Positions 42,947 to 56,200 of a stretch of DNA of 64,000 nucleotides are shown one piece after another. Both the position numbers and the translations under genes were made by a program. The DNA is from Dermacentor variabilis (Eukaryota; Arthropoda; Arachnida; Ixodida; Ixodidae). The first letter of the stretch is position 1. Each line of letters starts with the position of its first letter. The notes under the pieces are model-generated. The model was not told where the DNA came from. It did not search any database and worked only from the letters and a program-made list of their open reading frames with translations. The DNA lies in NCBI RefSeq assembly GCF_050947875.1, contig NC_134570.1:203249750-203313749 (forward strand), read 5' to 3'.

Positions 42947-43669
42947 CATACACCCTATAGGAAGTTCGCATTTGCAGAAATCGTAGCTGTTAAAAACGCA
43001 GTGTAAATTCGCTCCATGGGAGCCGGGCTTGATACAATTTTCTTATGTGTATACGTTCCGTTATAACTTTAAAAACTCGAATACAGGTGCGCAACTGCAA
43101 TGCGTCAAATAGCAGCGTCGCACCAAGCAACAATGATCCTTAAAGGTGTTTTTTTTTTATTACTTGTTTTTGAAGGTTTTGTTTTGGTTGCCGTGACCGT
43201 GGCGGGACGCTGTTGCTGACTTCATTGGCTTCGCTCGCAGCATCGCTCTCTGGGCCGCTGGAGGAAGCGCGTAACAATGGCCTTTAAATGACCCAGCGCG
43301 GAACGTTGCAAGTCGGCTAAAATGCAAGCGTTAGGCCTTTTCTGAGAGCACGGCGGCTGCAAGACAGCCAGACCGAAGGCTACTACGACGCTTAACAACT
43401 CGCAACTGTATCTCGCTGCTCGAGGGAGGAGGCGACCACTGACCATCAACGATGCCGAGCACTGATCTGCGCCACTCCCCGTGTCCATCTGAGGCGAGCT
43501 TCACACTCTCGTTTCCTTTGCCCAGCGCATTAGCCTGACCTTCCTTAAGTTTCAGTACAATTAATACTTGGTGCAAGTAGTCGGGCGCTGTCTTCTTGTC
43601 AGCTTTGCCGGGTGAATGATGCTCGCGATGAGCGTGTAAGCTATCCTATGTTTGGCTTCGCCGGTACAG
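42947..43669 (+). other. Region upstream of first recognised septin exon
   Basis: No coding exon was recognised; the frames 43222-43488 and 43331-43576 (minus) lack motifs. Bases 43190-43500 are more CpG-rich and might hold the promoter or a 5' non-coding exon, but no clear promoter element was seen. The reading frame of the first septin exon is closed by a TAA at 43637-43639, so the exon must begin after that. Confidence 0.4.
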
Positions 43670-43754
43670 GGAGAAATCGGCTTCGCGACGCTGCCGGAGC
43701 AAGTACACAGGAAATCCGTCAAGCGGGGCTTTGATTTCACCCTGATGGTCGTAG
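43670..43754 (+). CDS. Septin exon A (polybasic segment)
   Basis: After CCGGTACAG the exon encodes [20 protein letters not shown] and ends VV plus the first base of a Gly codon at GTAG|GTACGT. An upstream exon must supply the start codon. Confidence 0.88.
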
Positions 43755-46700
43755 GTACGTGCGTCGTTTAGTGCAGTGAGATTTTAGTGTACCTTTTTAT
43801 TTATTTTTGATCTCACTCTTTCACCTTCTCTTTTTCCGGAAAGCATTGTCTTACATTTGACTTGCGCCGTCTGGTTTTATTCGCCAGGCGAATCCGGCCT
43901 AGGAAAGTCAACGCTCATAAACAGCCTGTTTCTTACCGACTTGTACGAAGATCGCAAGATCCCCAACGCCGAAGGTATGACGTTTACTATGCTTTTGCTT
44001 CCTAAAACGTACCCTCAACTGCTTACCACAATTACGTCGCGGCACCCCCCCCCCCTTCCGCCCCATTTATTCACCTGTGAACGTGCTGCTTGTTTATTCA
44101 ATATTGATAAGGTGTTTTCTTGTTTTATTTAAGAAACCCTTATCTCGTTGCGGTGATTTCAGTCGTGGTGGTTCTTGTTCTGATTATCGCAAGCATTCTC
44201 ATAACTAGGAGTTTAACATTAGCGCATTTATGTAATCATACCTCATAAGCCTCATTTGGGGCACATTGGCCAGACAGCTCTTACAAGTGCTCAAAGAAAA
44301 AGGGGAAAACTTGTAAAAACTGACATTTAGAAAATAAGCATCATGGCCGGTTCAAAAAGAGAACACACATACATAACTGGCTAGGAAAAGCAAGGAGCAT
44401 CAGAAAATTGCAAGAACAACACCAAACCATGATAATAAAACAGGACACTATACTAAACTAGCAATGGTTTAACAGAGTGTGAAAGCAAGTTATAATCAGC
44501 AATAAATGCAGTGCATCAGCTCAAAAAAGACCATTGGATTAGATGTGACACTTGCTGGCCAAACATTTGCACCCTAACAAGCTCTTATTCAAATGACATT
44601 AACAGGAAGTTATATGCTTACTGCTACCATGTTATCACTCAAATTTAACAACATGATTGCATTTTTTATCCTGATTTGTCGGTAAAACACTTGATATCAT
44701 TGCTTCCCCGGTTTGTCTGGATGTATCCAACACACAGTTGAACCAATCCACATCTCTGGGGCAGCTCACCTCTCCAATGGTAAGATGCATATACTATGGT
44801 GTTCTTTTTTTTTTTTTTTTTGCGCAGGCTGAAGATACTTTGTGTGTGTTTCTGAGTGATGCAGATCAATAAATTCAATCTGTTTATACAAAGCAGACAC
44901 TGTTGCAAAAGCCTTGCAAGGCAGCTGTGTGTTCTGTAGTGCAGTCGGTTGTTTCTGATTTGCGACACCTTATATGGAATAACTACTTCATATATTTCAG
45001 CTACAACTTGTGGACATAAGTTCATGTCAGGTGTATTATTTGTGCACTGTTATGCTTCTGATATGCAACTTTCTGTGGTTTGGCTGCAAGCGCTGCGCTG
45101 CAGCCACTGACTGTTGAAAGGTGTCACTTTCCTCGTTTGGTGGTAGTTTCAGATCTGTGATGGCTTTCATGTGGTAAATACATCACAATTTGCAATATAA
45201 GAATATGAGCCTTAATGGTACGTTGAATAACAGTATGCCTGCCTTTATAATTTTGTATTTGACATACCAATTTCTGCTGGCAAATGCAAGCAGTGAGACA
45301 AGTCTCTCTATCCTTCAGAGTGTTGCCTGCTGTCTATGAAACAGAGCATATCATATTTATTCGAATATGAGGCGAGGCTTTTTTCCCAGAGTCCTTAGCC
45401 TCAATGTTACTCCACTACTTATATGCAAGGAACAGTAAAGGCAGAGTGCAAGTTATATGCAAATTTCACCTTATAGTGTGGCTTTACGGCAGCATGCGAT
45501 GCAATGTTGTGAAGCTACACTTAAAGGCAAAATTTACTTATAACTTGCACTCCATTTGTTGAAGCTCCCTTCTCCCTTACTTCACGGTCACCATTTTGCA
45601 TTTTGGCTGTGCTAGTGATTCTGTACTTCGGGCAGCCCCTGCCAAGTTTGAATTCTATCTGCCGGCGACTCTATCGCCAGGTGTTTGTGCGCATACTCAA
45701 ATTTTTTTTCTTGATTCCTCCAACTAGACACTCACCTTATTATCTTGACCACCTTATAATCAAACAGTTATGGTAGTTCAAAAGTTATAGCAATAACGAA
45801 GCAGTGGTAAGTGAAAAATCGCTTTGCTTTGACAATGTCAGGCTAAGAACGTGGGTCACTGTGTTGTGGGAATGTTGTCCCCTTGCACTCCTCTGCAAGC
45901 TTCTTGCTTGTTTGCCATATGCGGTTTCATTTTGTTGCTCTGCGAATTAACACAATGTGGTGCCCTCGGCCTTCCATTTTCGTCTACAGAAAAGATTGAC
46001 AGAACAGTCCAGATCGAGCGAAAAACTATGGAGATAGAGGAAAAGGGAGTCCGGCTACGGCTGACTGTGGTGGACACACCAGGATTTGGCGACTCTGTAA
46101 ACTGCGAGGAGAGGTACGTTGCTGCACTAGATGTTGGTGATTGACGCACACCTGACGTAAGCTCATCTTTCAAAGGAGAAACATATCAAATTAAGCATGC
46201 AGTTGCCAGGAATGAAAGGAGTAAAAAGTCAAGTGTTGTTTCAAAGGCCGACATGAATCCGTTGTTCCACTGTCTCAGGGAAAAGCCATTGACAATGCTG
46301 CGTTCAGTGGTGCTGTGAACAAGGGACCTATGTGCACCAAAATGTCACAGTTTCTATTCATTTACAGTTAAACCTCGATATAATGAACTTCAACATAATG
46401 AAGTCTCAATATAACAGCGTATTTAACTTTTCATAACCTCTTGTCTATGGAACACCCTGTATTTAGAACCTCAATATAAAGAACTGCTTTTGTATGCAGT
46501 TTCAATATAACGAAATTTCACTGCCACCGCAAAGGAATGTCAAGGCAGTAAATGGAAACTTCGGCAGACGCAGATGGTCAAATGATGAAATTACAAGTGG
46601 CTGCTTGCAAACGCACCTCTCAAACCGGGCACCACACAATCAGAGCACAAGTTGAAGTGGGGCCGCATCATTTTCCGTATAAAGTCCAAGTGCAATGAGA

Positions 46701-49700
46701 TCCTATTGCACCCTGTGCACTGTGTGCTTTGGGTGCGAATGAAAGTTTGCGAGGGTGAGACAATAAAGATGGTGCCTTCACGAGTGCAGCCTTCCTGTGC
46801 GAGCAAAGGGGAAGAGGGGGAGGGGAGTGAGCTCACGATAATGCAATGAAAACATTCATGAGGAGGCCAGGCGGAGTGGGTGGTAAGTTGGCGTGCGTCT
46901 CTGCTGTGGCTGCGCGTGGCTATAAGTACAGCTGAGCACATACAGAGCCACGCACCCTGCTTCAGAGGTAATCTGCCATGTGTGCAAAGAGTGGGCACGT
47001 TTGGAAAGTGTGGCACCATGTAAGCTGTCTTCCTGCATGTTTAGTATTTGAGGCTGCATAGTATATGAGGCTACGCCACCGCTGCACCTGCAGCGTGGTT
47101 CAAATCCCGGTGCCGGCAATTTTCCACCGGATTAAAAAAAAAATCCGCGTATTGATAAAATTGCGTAAACAGGCCTGGAGTGTGGCCTGATCCCGGTGAC
47201 CAGAACTGGTAGTGCACTCACTCACCAGAGCAGGATTGGCCACCCTGGTGCAGTACTTGGCCACAACCTCCTATATGAACACAACGATCAAACCCCGGCC
47301 CTCAGTCCCCAGCAGCTGTGAAGAAACTGACCACGGCGGTGGTCAGACCTGCGACACAGCAGAGGGTGCTAAGAATCCCTGGCTCCGGACAGGCCGCCAT
47401 TGGAATATGAACCTGGCAACATTTAACGCTAGAACGTTATCTAGTGAGACGAGTCTAGCGGTGCTATTGGAGGAATTAGAGGGCAGTAAATGGGATATAA
47501 TAGGGCTCAGTGAAGCTAGGAGGCCAAAAGAAGCATATACAGTGATAAAAAGCGGGCACGTCCTGTGCTACCGGGGCTTAGCGGAGAGATGAGAACTAGG
47601 AGTTGGATTCTTGATTAATAAGAATATAGCTGGTAACAGGAATTAAACAGGAGCAGGAAATGGAACAGGAATACAGGAACTCTATAGCATTAACGAGAGG
47701 GTGGCAGCTCTTGTTGTGAAACTTCATAAGAGGTACAAAATGAAGGTTGTACAGGTCTACGCCTCTACATCCAGTAATGATGACCAGGAAGTCGAAAGCT
47801 TCTATGAAGACGTGGAATCGGCAATGGGTAGAGTGAAAACAAAATACACTGTACTAATGGGCAACTTTAATGCCAAGGCAGGCAAGAAGCAGGCTAGAGA
47901 CAAGGCAGTGGGGGAATATGGCATACCCACTAGGAATAGCAGGGGAGAATTATTAGTAGAGTTTGTGGAACAGAATAATATGCGGATAATGAATACCTTC
48001 TTCCGCAAGCGGGATAGCCAAAAGTGGACGTGGAGGAGCCTGAACGGCGAGACTAGAAATGAAATAAACCGCATACTCTGCGCTAACCCTGGCATCATAC
48101 AAGATGTGCACGTGCTCAGCAAGGTGCGCTGCAGTGACCATAGGATGGTAAGGACTCGAATTAACCTAGACCTGAGGAGGGAACAGAAGAAACTGGCATA
48201 TAAGAAGCCGATCAATGAGTTAGCAGTAAGAGGGAAAATAGAGGAGTTCCAGATCAAGGTACAGAACAGGTATTCGGCTTTAACTCAGGAAGAGGACCTT
48301 AGTGTTAAAGCAGTGAAGGACAATCTTATGAGCATCTTAAGGAGTGTGCAATAGAAGTCGGTGGTAACTCCGTTAGACAGGATATCGGTAAACTATTGCA
48401 GGAGACGAAAGATCTGACCAAGAAACATCAATGTATGAAAGCCTCTAACCCTAGAGCTAGAATAGAACTGCCAGAACTTTCGAAGTTAATCAACAAGCGT
48501 AAGACAGCTGACATAAGGAAGTATAATATGGACAGAATTGAACATGCTCTCAGGAACGGAGGAAGCCTAAAAGCGGTGAAGAAGAAACTAGGAATTGGCA
48601 AGAATCAGATGTATGCGTTAAGAGACAAAGCCGGCAATATCATTACTAATTTGGATGAGATAGTTCAAGTGGCTGAGGAGTTCTATAGAGATTTATACAG
48701 TACCAGTGGCACCCACGACAATAATGGACCAGAAAATAGTCTAGAAGAATTCTAAATCCCACAGGTAACGCCGGAAGAAGTAAAGAAAGCCTTGGGAGCT
48801 ATGCAAAGGGGGAAGGCAGCTGGGGAGGATCAGGTAACCGCAGATTTGTTGAAGGATAGTGGGCAGATTGTTCTAGAGAAACTGGCCACCCTGTATACGC
48901 AATGCCTCATGACCTCGAGCGTACCGGAATCTTGGAAGAACGCTAACATAATCCTAATCCATAAGAAAGGGGACACCAAGGACTTGAAAAATTATAGATC
49001 GACCAGCTTACTGTCCGCTGCCTACAAAGTATTTACTAAGGTAATTGCAAATAGAATCAGGAACACCTTAGACTTCCGTCAACCAAAGGACCAGGCAGGA
49101 TTCCGTAAAGGCTACGCAACAATAGACCATATTCACACTATCAATCAGGTGATAGAGAAATGTGTGGAATATAACCAACCCTTATATATAGCTTTCATTG
49201 ATTACGAGAAAGCGTTTCATTCTGTCTAAACCTCAGCAGTCATGGAGGCATTACGGAATCAGGGTATAGACGAGCCGTAGGTAAAAATACTGAAAGATAT
49301 ATATCGTGGCTCCACAGCCACCGTAGTCCTCCATAAGGAAAGCAACAAAATCCCAATAAAGAAAGGCATCAGGCAGGGAGATACAATCTCTCCAATGCTA
49401 TTCACAGCGTGTTTACAGGAGGTACAGCAGGTATATGGAGAATACCTTAGTAACTTGCGATTCGCTGATGATATTGCCTTGCTTAGTAACTCAGGGGACC
49501 AATTGCAATGCATGCTCACTGACCTGGAGAAGCAAAGCAGAAGAGTGGGTCTAAAAATTAATCTGCAGAAAACTAAAGTAATGTTTAACAGTCTCGGAAG
49601 AGAACAGCAATTTACAATAGGTAGCGAGACACTGTAAGTGGTAAAGGAATACATCTACTTAGGGCAGGTAGTGACGGCGGATCCGGATCATGAGACGGAA

Positions 49701-50213
49701 ATAATCAGAAGAATAAGAATAGGCTGGGGTGCGTTTGGCAGGCATTCTCAGATCATGAACAGCAGGTTGCCGTTATCCCTCAAGAGAATAGCGTGTAATA
49801 GCTGTGTCTTACCAGTACTCACCTACAGGGCAGAAAGCTGGAGGCTCACGAAAAGGGTTCTACTCAAATTGAGGACGACACAACGAGATATGGAAAGCAG
49901 AATGATAGGTGTAACTTTAAGGGATAAAAGCAGATTGGTTGAGGGAACAAACGCGAGTTAATGACATCTTAGTTGAAATCAAGAAAAAGAAATGGGCATG
50001 GGCAGGACATGTAATGAGGAGGGAGGATAACCGATGGTCATTAAGGGTTACGGACTGGATTCCAAGGGAAGGGAAGCGTAGCAGGGGGCGGAAGAAAGTT
50101 AGGTGGGCGGATGAGAATAAGAAGTTTGCAGGGACGACATGGCCACAATTAGTGCATGACCGGGGTTGTTTGAGATGTATGGGAGAGGCCTTTGCCCTGC
50201 AGTGGGCGTAACC

Positions 50214-50251
<38 letters not shown>

Positions 50252-53200
50252 TTTCGAGTGTTAGTGACCCGTTCGAGTGAGAGGCTCATGAGGCATTTGC
50301 TCCCCGCTGCCGGCACTTTTCCTGATTGTGTCGTCCCAGTGCAGGCAACGCTATCAGCCATGGGGGCAGAGTGCACGCGAAAGCGCGGCTGACTTACTTA
50401 ATTCATACCGCCAATGTGAAAATATCATCAGCATACATGGCATGAAACCGTATTCGTTGCCGACTCCCAAATTATTCAAGATGAATTGTTTTCTCATTCA
50501 AGTTTGCTTTCTTCAATTGCCCGATAATTCAGAAAATTGTGTGGCCCCTTTCCATGTAAGAAAAATTTACCGGTGACTGTACTTATTGACTAAGAGGTCG
50601 AATTTCAGTAGAACAAAGTTTCTATATAATGAAGCAAATTGCCAATTTTACCGAATTGGTTATATCGGGGTTTAACTGTATTTTATCTGAGGGTGCTCAG
50701 ATTTCTGTAAGGCTATATGCAGTCAAATTTCGTTACAACGGACCCTGATAATCCAACAAAAAACTTCTGTTTTACCCGAAGTCCGTAATATCCGAGACGA
50801 CTCACTTCCGAATCTTTCATCACAATACCTAACAACTTTGTTGCAAAGAGTGAATGACGAATGTCCAAAGCAAGAAAACAAACAAAAAAGTCGCAGTTTT
50901 GTCCGAAAGGCAAAGCATCGATTGTGATAGCAAATTAAGATAAGCATGACAGCAGCAGCGAGCAAATTGACCTTCGTGCCGTCTCTCGCTTCAACGCAAA
51001 GCACGGCACATACAAAGCTACTTGCACTGGGCACACTGTCCACATCGCAGATTGCTTTGAACATGAGGCCCGTGCGGGCGCACACTTTGTTGACATCGCA
51101 GGTCACTTTCAAGATATGGCGCCCGTATGGTCGCACCGTTAACAGCAGCCACCGGAACAGAACTCCCTTCCTACCCTTGCCTCCTCCCCCCCCCCTCCCC
51201 GTGCCTTGCGCGCGTAAGATGGCGTACTTTTGCCCGGCTTTCCTCCCTCCCTCAGGCACACGATATTAAGCTGCAATTGCCGCCTGACCCTCGCAAGTCG
51301 GTTGCCAGCCCATATTGACACGGCAAAAGTCCATTTTCTATGCCCGGTTTTGATAAAAATTGCCGCTAATTTCACCCCCTGTAGCCGATAGTTCGTTGTA
51401 GCATAGTTCGTTAAAAGCAAACTTCGTTGCATTAATAATATAACCAGACCAAACTAAGGTTGAAAAATCGTCCGTTATATCCAAAAGTCTATTGTACGCG
51501 GGTCCATTGTAATGAGCGTAGACTGTGTGTCTTTCAGTATTTGTAAATGTTAGCCTTCAAAGTTATGCAGTAGTGATCTAGCAATAATAAATAAATACTG
51601 GCACCAAATTGCTCTACTACAATTACTAATCATGGTAGTGTAGTTTATTGTGAGCAGACCTCGCTTTGATTTAAGATTAACACTGCGAACTTGCATGCAA
51701 CTGCTGACCATTTGAGCTTGTAAACCAGCCAATGTATAGGGTTAGTGCTCCAGTTCTTGAAGTCGATTGCTAGCCACATGCTTCATATGCCATACCGTCA
51801 CTTTATGAGTTGTCAAGTAAGGCCAGTGATTTTCTTGTAGATTGTAATCATCACTTTTCCAGGTAAAGCAAATAATTTGCAATTCACAGGCCCGGCCCAG
51901 TTGCCGAGGCCCAGTCTGGCCTCAGCCACTCCCCTGTTTCGGTGCAGTCTTAGCTGACAGAGGTAATTACGCGATCCATCAAGCTGGCGGGAAAGTAAAT
52001 CCGCTTCCCTTCCATCCTTCCTCGTAACTACACTCCCCTCGCCCTCCCTCTCAACACCCTCGTAACTCTCTCACCTTTGACAGTCTTCACGCATGCACGC
52101 CTCAGCACCAGTGCCGCCAGCCTGGCGCCAGCTTAGCCTGCTCCCTAAGTTTCGTTTTCCGCCGTTATCGGCAAGCTAGCATGGGCCAGCGTGGGCAGTT
52201 TCGTGGTCCTCGCTCACTGTGTTTGTATGCCGCTATTTCATGACTCACACTGCTCGTGTATCGTGCTATGGTGCACAGATACTTCAAGAACAAGTCCTTC
52301 TTTTAATTTAAACTTCTTTTATTTTGAAAAAATTTTGAGGCCCCTTAAAGTTCAAATTATCGAGATTGGACTGTAGTTCTTTTCTGGTTGGAAAGTCTAT
52401 AGCTGCTCATCTGTCATTGTCAGTTAATTAGTACATCATTTAGTGCGTACATGATCCACATTCCCTGCCAACTACGTATTAACGAGATTTTACTATAGTT
52501 TGGTTATGTGTCTCTGTAACAGGGGTATAAGAAGCTTGCAGGCGTTGAATTTACTTGGCTTATTCAAAACGGATAGTAAGTGTACATTGCTGGGGGAGGC
52601 TTTCATTCTGTAAGGTGCCCACAGGTCCTTGAAAACCGTTGAAATTGAAAAGTATGTTTTCAAGGCCCTTGAACGTCCTGGTATTCTTTTCTTCCCTTGG
52701 AAACACCTGAATTCGTTTAGTAATAAAGTCCAAGGTTGATTATGCAAGCCACTTTCTGTGGCAGATTAGCATGGGCCCAGCAGACTTTTCATTTCAGACA
52801 CATTGGTACAGTTGAAACCCCTTATAACAATACCTGTTTTAAGAGTATATCGCATATAAGATTGAGCAGTTGAAACAGCGTGACCTTCGTGTGTGTGTTC
52901 TGTGCTAAAATGAGACACCTACTACAATTTTTCCATGCCGCATGGCCGGTTATCCACAGGCAGCATGCAAGAACACTTTTCTCTTTCTTCCTAAGCTTCA
53001 GTGTTGAGCACGGAAGTTTTTAGCTGTCTTCGGCCAACATTGACTGGCAGGCAGCAAGCGCCATTTGTTGGTTGAGAGCAGGGACACAGGAGAAGGTAGA
53101 AGTGAGGCAGATGACTAGCTTGCTTTGGAAAGCAAGGTCAGGGGAGACAGGTATGCAAGTGCTCCAGCTTCACTGGTGTCACAGATGTGATGGAAAACAT

Positions 53201-56200
53201 CATGTGTGATGCCTGTGGCTCACGTATGGCAAGAGCTGTCTGTACAAATTTCAAACAATGCCATAGGTGGCTTGAGGTGAAGCTCACTTCCAGTTTTCTG
53301 CCTGTGGTTTCCCCCTATTGCTGAAAAAGTTTCAGCAGATTATTTTTTCTTTTCATTGATTATGCTTATTCTCAATGTGTGTTGCAAATTAAATTGAAAA
53401 TAACCATTTTTTTTTTCAGGCAGTAATATGTTTATTCCTTCAACATGCTGCTGATTTATTGATTACTAATGATTATTGATTGTCAACATCACAGAGCCCT
53501 CCAGTCCTTGGAACACATCACATTTATGTGTGCCTCGAAATGCTGCTTTATGGCAAACTGTATGGTCTTTAAAAATTTATTTTTATTTTACGACAGTGTT
53601 TACAATCAACATTTGGTCAGAGAAGTTATATTGAAACAGCATAGTAAAACGAAGATAGAAAACATACATAACAATATTAGTACCGGCCTGTTGATGCTTT
53701 TGTGTTCCATTGTTCTGCTCCAATGTAACTTCAACATGAACTAACTCAGACTTCTATATGTGCAGAGGAATCAGTGCAAGCACCTGAAGCATGAAATAAT
53801 GGTTACAGGTTGTCCACTTACAGCATGGTTCACTGCTAAACGGAATGTGCTAGTGTAAAGCATTAGCTAATTTCTCAATGTGGTAAGTCTGGAACTAGCA
53901 GCCTTGCTGCAGCCAACTTGTACTAGATGGTCTTCGGCGCTTTGTACACTGTTGTACTATGTTGGTGCTGCTTCGGCTGGTACACATAGGTAGAATGGCA
54001 ACAATCTGCAAGCTGCATGATGGTACATTGCTTTTAAGGGGAGATGCTAGTCGAAGACCTCTGTTTTTTTTTTTTTTTTGAGCAAGTGTCTTAGAGCAAT
54101 AAAAGTTTGTGTGCTTATTAGAATTTTGCTGCCCATTCCATTACACTAATTAGATATTCTGTAGCTTCAATAGTTTATGTTCACTGTTGCCGAAAAGTAG
54201 AAAATGAACGGATATTTGTGCACACCTTTGTTTTAATGTTATATTCAACTTCTTCAAGCAACATTAGGTAATTGGTAATTGCAATATTTGTGTGATATCA
54301 TTATGCAAATTTGAGCTAACTTCTGAAAAGCATAGAAGAAAAAAGTGAAGCATTACAACCTTGCAATTTTTTGCAATATTGATTACTTTTACGGGAACAT
54401 TCCAGCTAGTTTTAAAGTTATTAAAGAGTAGATTAAGCTGTTTTCTTGTGTTTCCTACAAAAAATTACTTAAAGTGTGCACAAGAATCCCTTTGCTTACT
54501 AATTTTAGCAACACGGAACAAAAACTATTCAAGCTACAGAAGATATAATTAGTGTAATCGAGTAGGCAGAAAAAGCCTTACAAGCACACAAAATTGCATT
54601 GCTGTATAACATTTATTAAAAACAAGGGTCTTCGACTAGCATCTACACTTAACAGTTCACTGTACTGCGCATGGAGGAACGAAAGACTACAAACCACTCT
54701 GGCTTGACACTTTAGGTGGTGCTGCTTCTTTAGGATGACCACACATAGCTGCCTATTATGGTCACCTGAACATATATTTTCTTATATGCAGTTGGAGGTC
54801 CATTGATCGGTACATTGATGAACAGTTCAACCAGTTCTTCAAGGATGAGAGTGGTCTCAATCGCAAGAACATTGTGGACAACAGGGTTCACTGCTGCTTG
54901 TACTTCATCCCACCATGGGGACATGGGTGCGTTGTTCCTTTTTCCTGCTGCATTTTAATGTGAAAGCATTATATTTCCCATGAAGCAGAATATTGGGCAT
55001 GATCAAGCAATGGTACCAAAAATCGCTGGTGGCACAAAGAGTAAAAACAGTTCAAAAAATGCTCAAATTGGTGTCACATTTCTCAGGGAGGTTCCTGTAA
55101 ACAAAGTAGATTAATGCCCTTGAAAAGAAAATTTGGCAAATTTTGGTCTGAGTGGGAATCGAGCCCAGGTTTCCAGGGTGTGAAACAAGCACGCTTCCTA
55201 GACGCCATGGCAGCTCCAGAGTTCTGGTTGATCAAAGTTCGGCCTAGTGTGTCAAAGTTTGACCTAGTTTGTGCGTCATTGCGCAATCATGTAGCAGTCA
55301 TCAGGCTGAGCAAACATGTGGCCTGGTGCATGCGTCATTCGGCACCTGACTGCACAGCCAGTGAAGAGGAGGTGACATCATCAGTATCTTGTACGACCTC
55401 GGTAGTAATGCAGAAGATAGTAAATGCAGGGTGTCTACCAACCGGGAAAACTGGGAATTCTCAGGGATTTTGAATAGTCTGGAAAAACTCAGGGAAAACT
55501 CTGGGAATTTTCGCCTCTATCAGGGAAAGTTAGCTGTAATTTTATTGAAATGGTCGAAAGTTGTGGTAATGCTGACTCGAATAACAGATAGGAATTGTAA
55601 TGAATCGTCTTTGATGTCCTGTCGTCGGCTGGAGGAGTTGCCAGTGTACTGTAAATGACCGACTTTCCGGATTCCCAATGATTTGGACGGCTCCGCGGCA
55701 TCACCACATACCCCATAGAGTCAATGTATCAGAACGTCTGAAATTTCGGACTCAAGAACTCTTTGCCATCCAAATTTCTGGATGCTTTGCCGTGACTGCA
55801 GGTCCAAAATGGCATTAATCAAAGCCACCACTGCTGCCATTTTGATTACCTCGCCGCTTTAAACCCGCGCTCTCGCACCAGATCCGCTGGCAGCCACGGC
55901 CACCTCTGCGGCAACGCTAGGCCTAGCTGCTTCGACGTTCACTATGAAGCTTCTTGCCATTGGGTGGTGTGTTTTTTATTGAAAGAATTCGCTGCTGTCA
56001 GCAATGGCACAGACGCCGCCGTTGTGTTCCTCGCGATTGACTTACAAGCTTGGAAAGCACGGTGCATTGCATAATGCCGGTTCCCGAAAGTCAGCTTTGC
56101 CTCTTTACAGAAATGTTACTTGGTGAAGCATGTGCAAAAGTATTGCAGTGAAGCATAACAAGCTTAAAAAGGGGCTATTGCCACGTGACACAGTATGTAT

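Larger units (their letters stand above)
47090..50250 (+). mobile_element. RTE-clade retrotransposon copy, plus strand
   Basis: A tRNA-like head (47090-47340) is joined to the endonuclease (47400-48200), linker and RT (48780-50000), C-terminal region and (ATG)n tail (50215-50249). It is the same family as 8877-15470 minus, but lacks most of the 5' region found there. It carries the unfilled TTAA that the other copy has filled with a Kolobok-like element. Multiple stops make it inactive. Confidence 0.88.
46365..50678. mobile_element. Mariner/pogo-like TIR element in septin intron, host to an RTE copy
   Basis: The left end CAGTTAAACCTCGATATAAT (46365) and the right end, read inward, CAGTTAAACCCCGATATAAC (50678) match at 20 of 23 bases. 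TA dinucleotides flank both (46363-46364 and 50679-50680). TA target and CAGT ends are typical of pogo/Tigger-type elements. Removing the RTE (47090-50250) leaves about 1.15 kb without a transposase frame, so it is non-autonomous. Confidence 0.75.

Noticed and set aside
50723..51259. 178-codon minus-strand frame
   Set aside because: It lies inside a CAGTC-ended MITE; no transposase or other motif.
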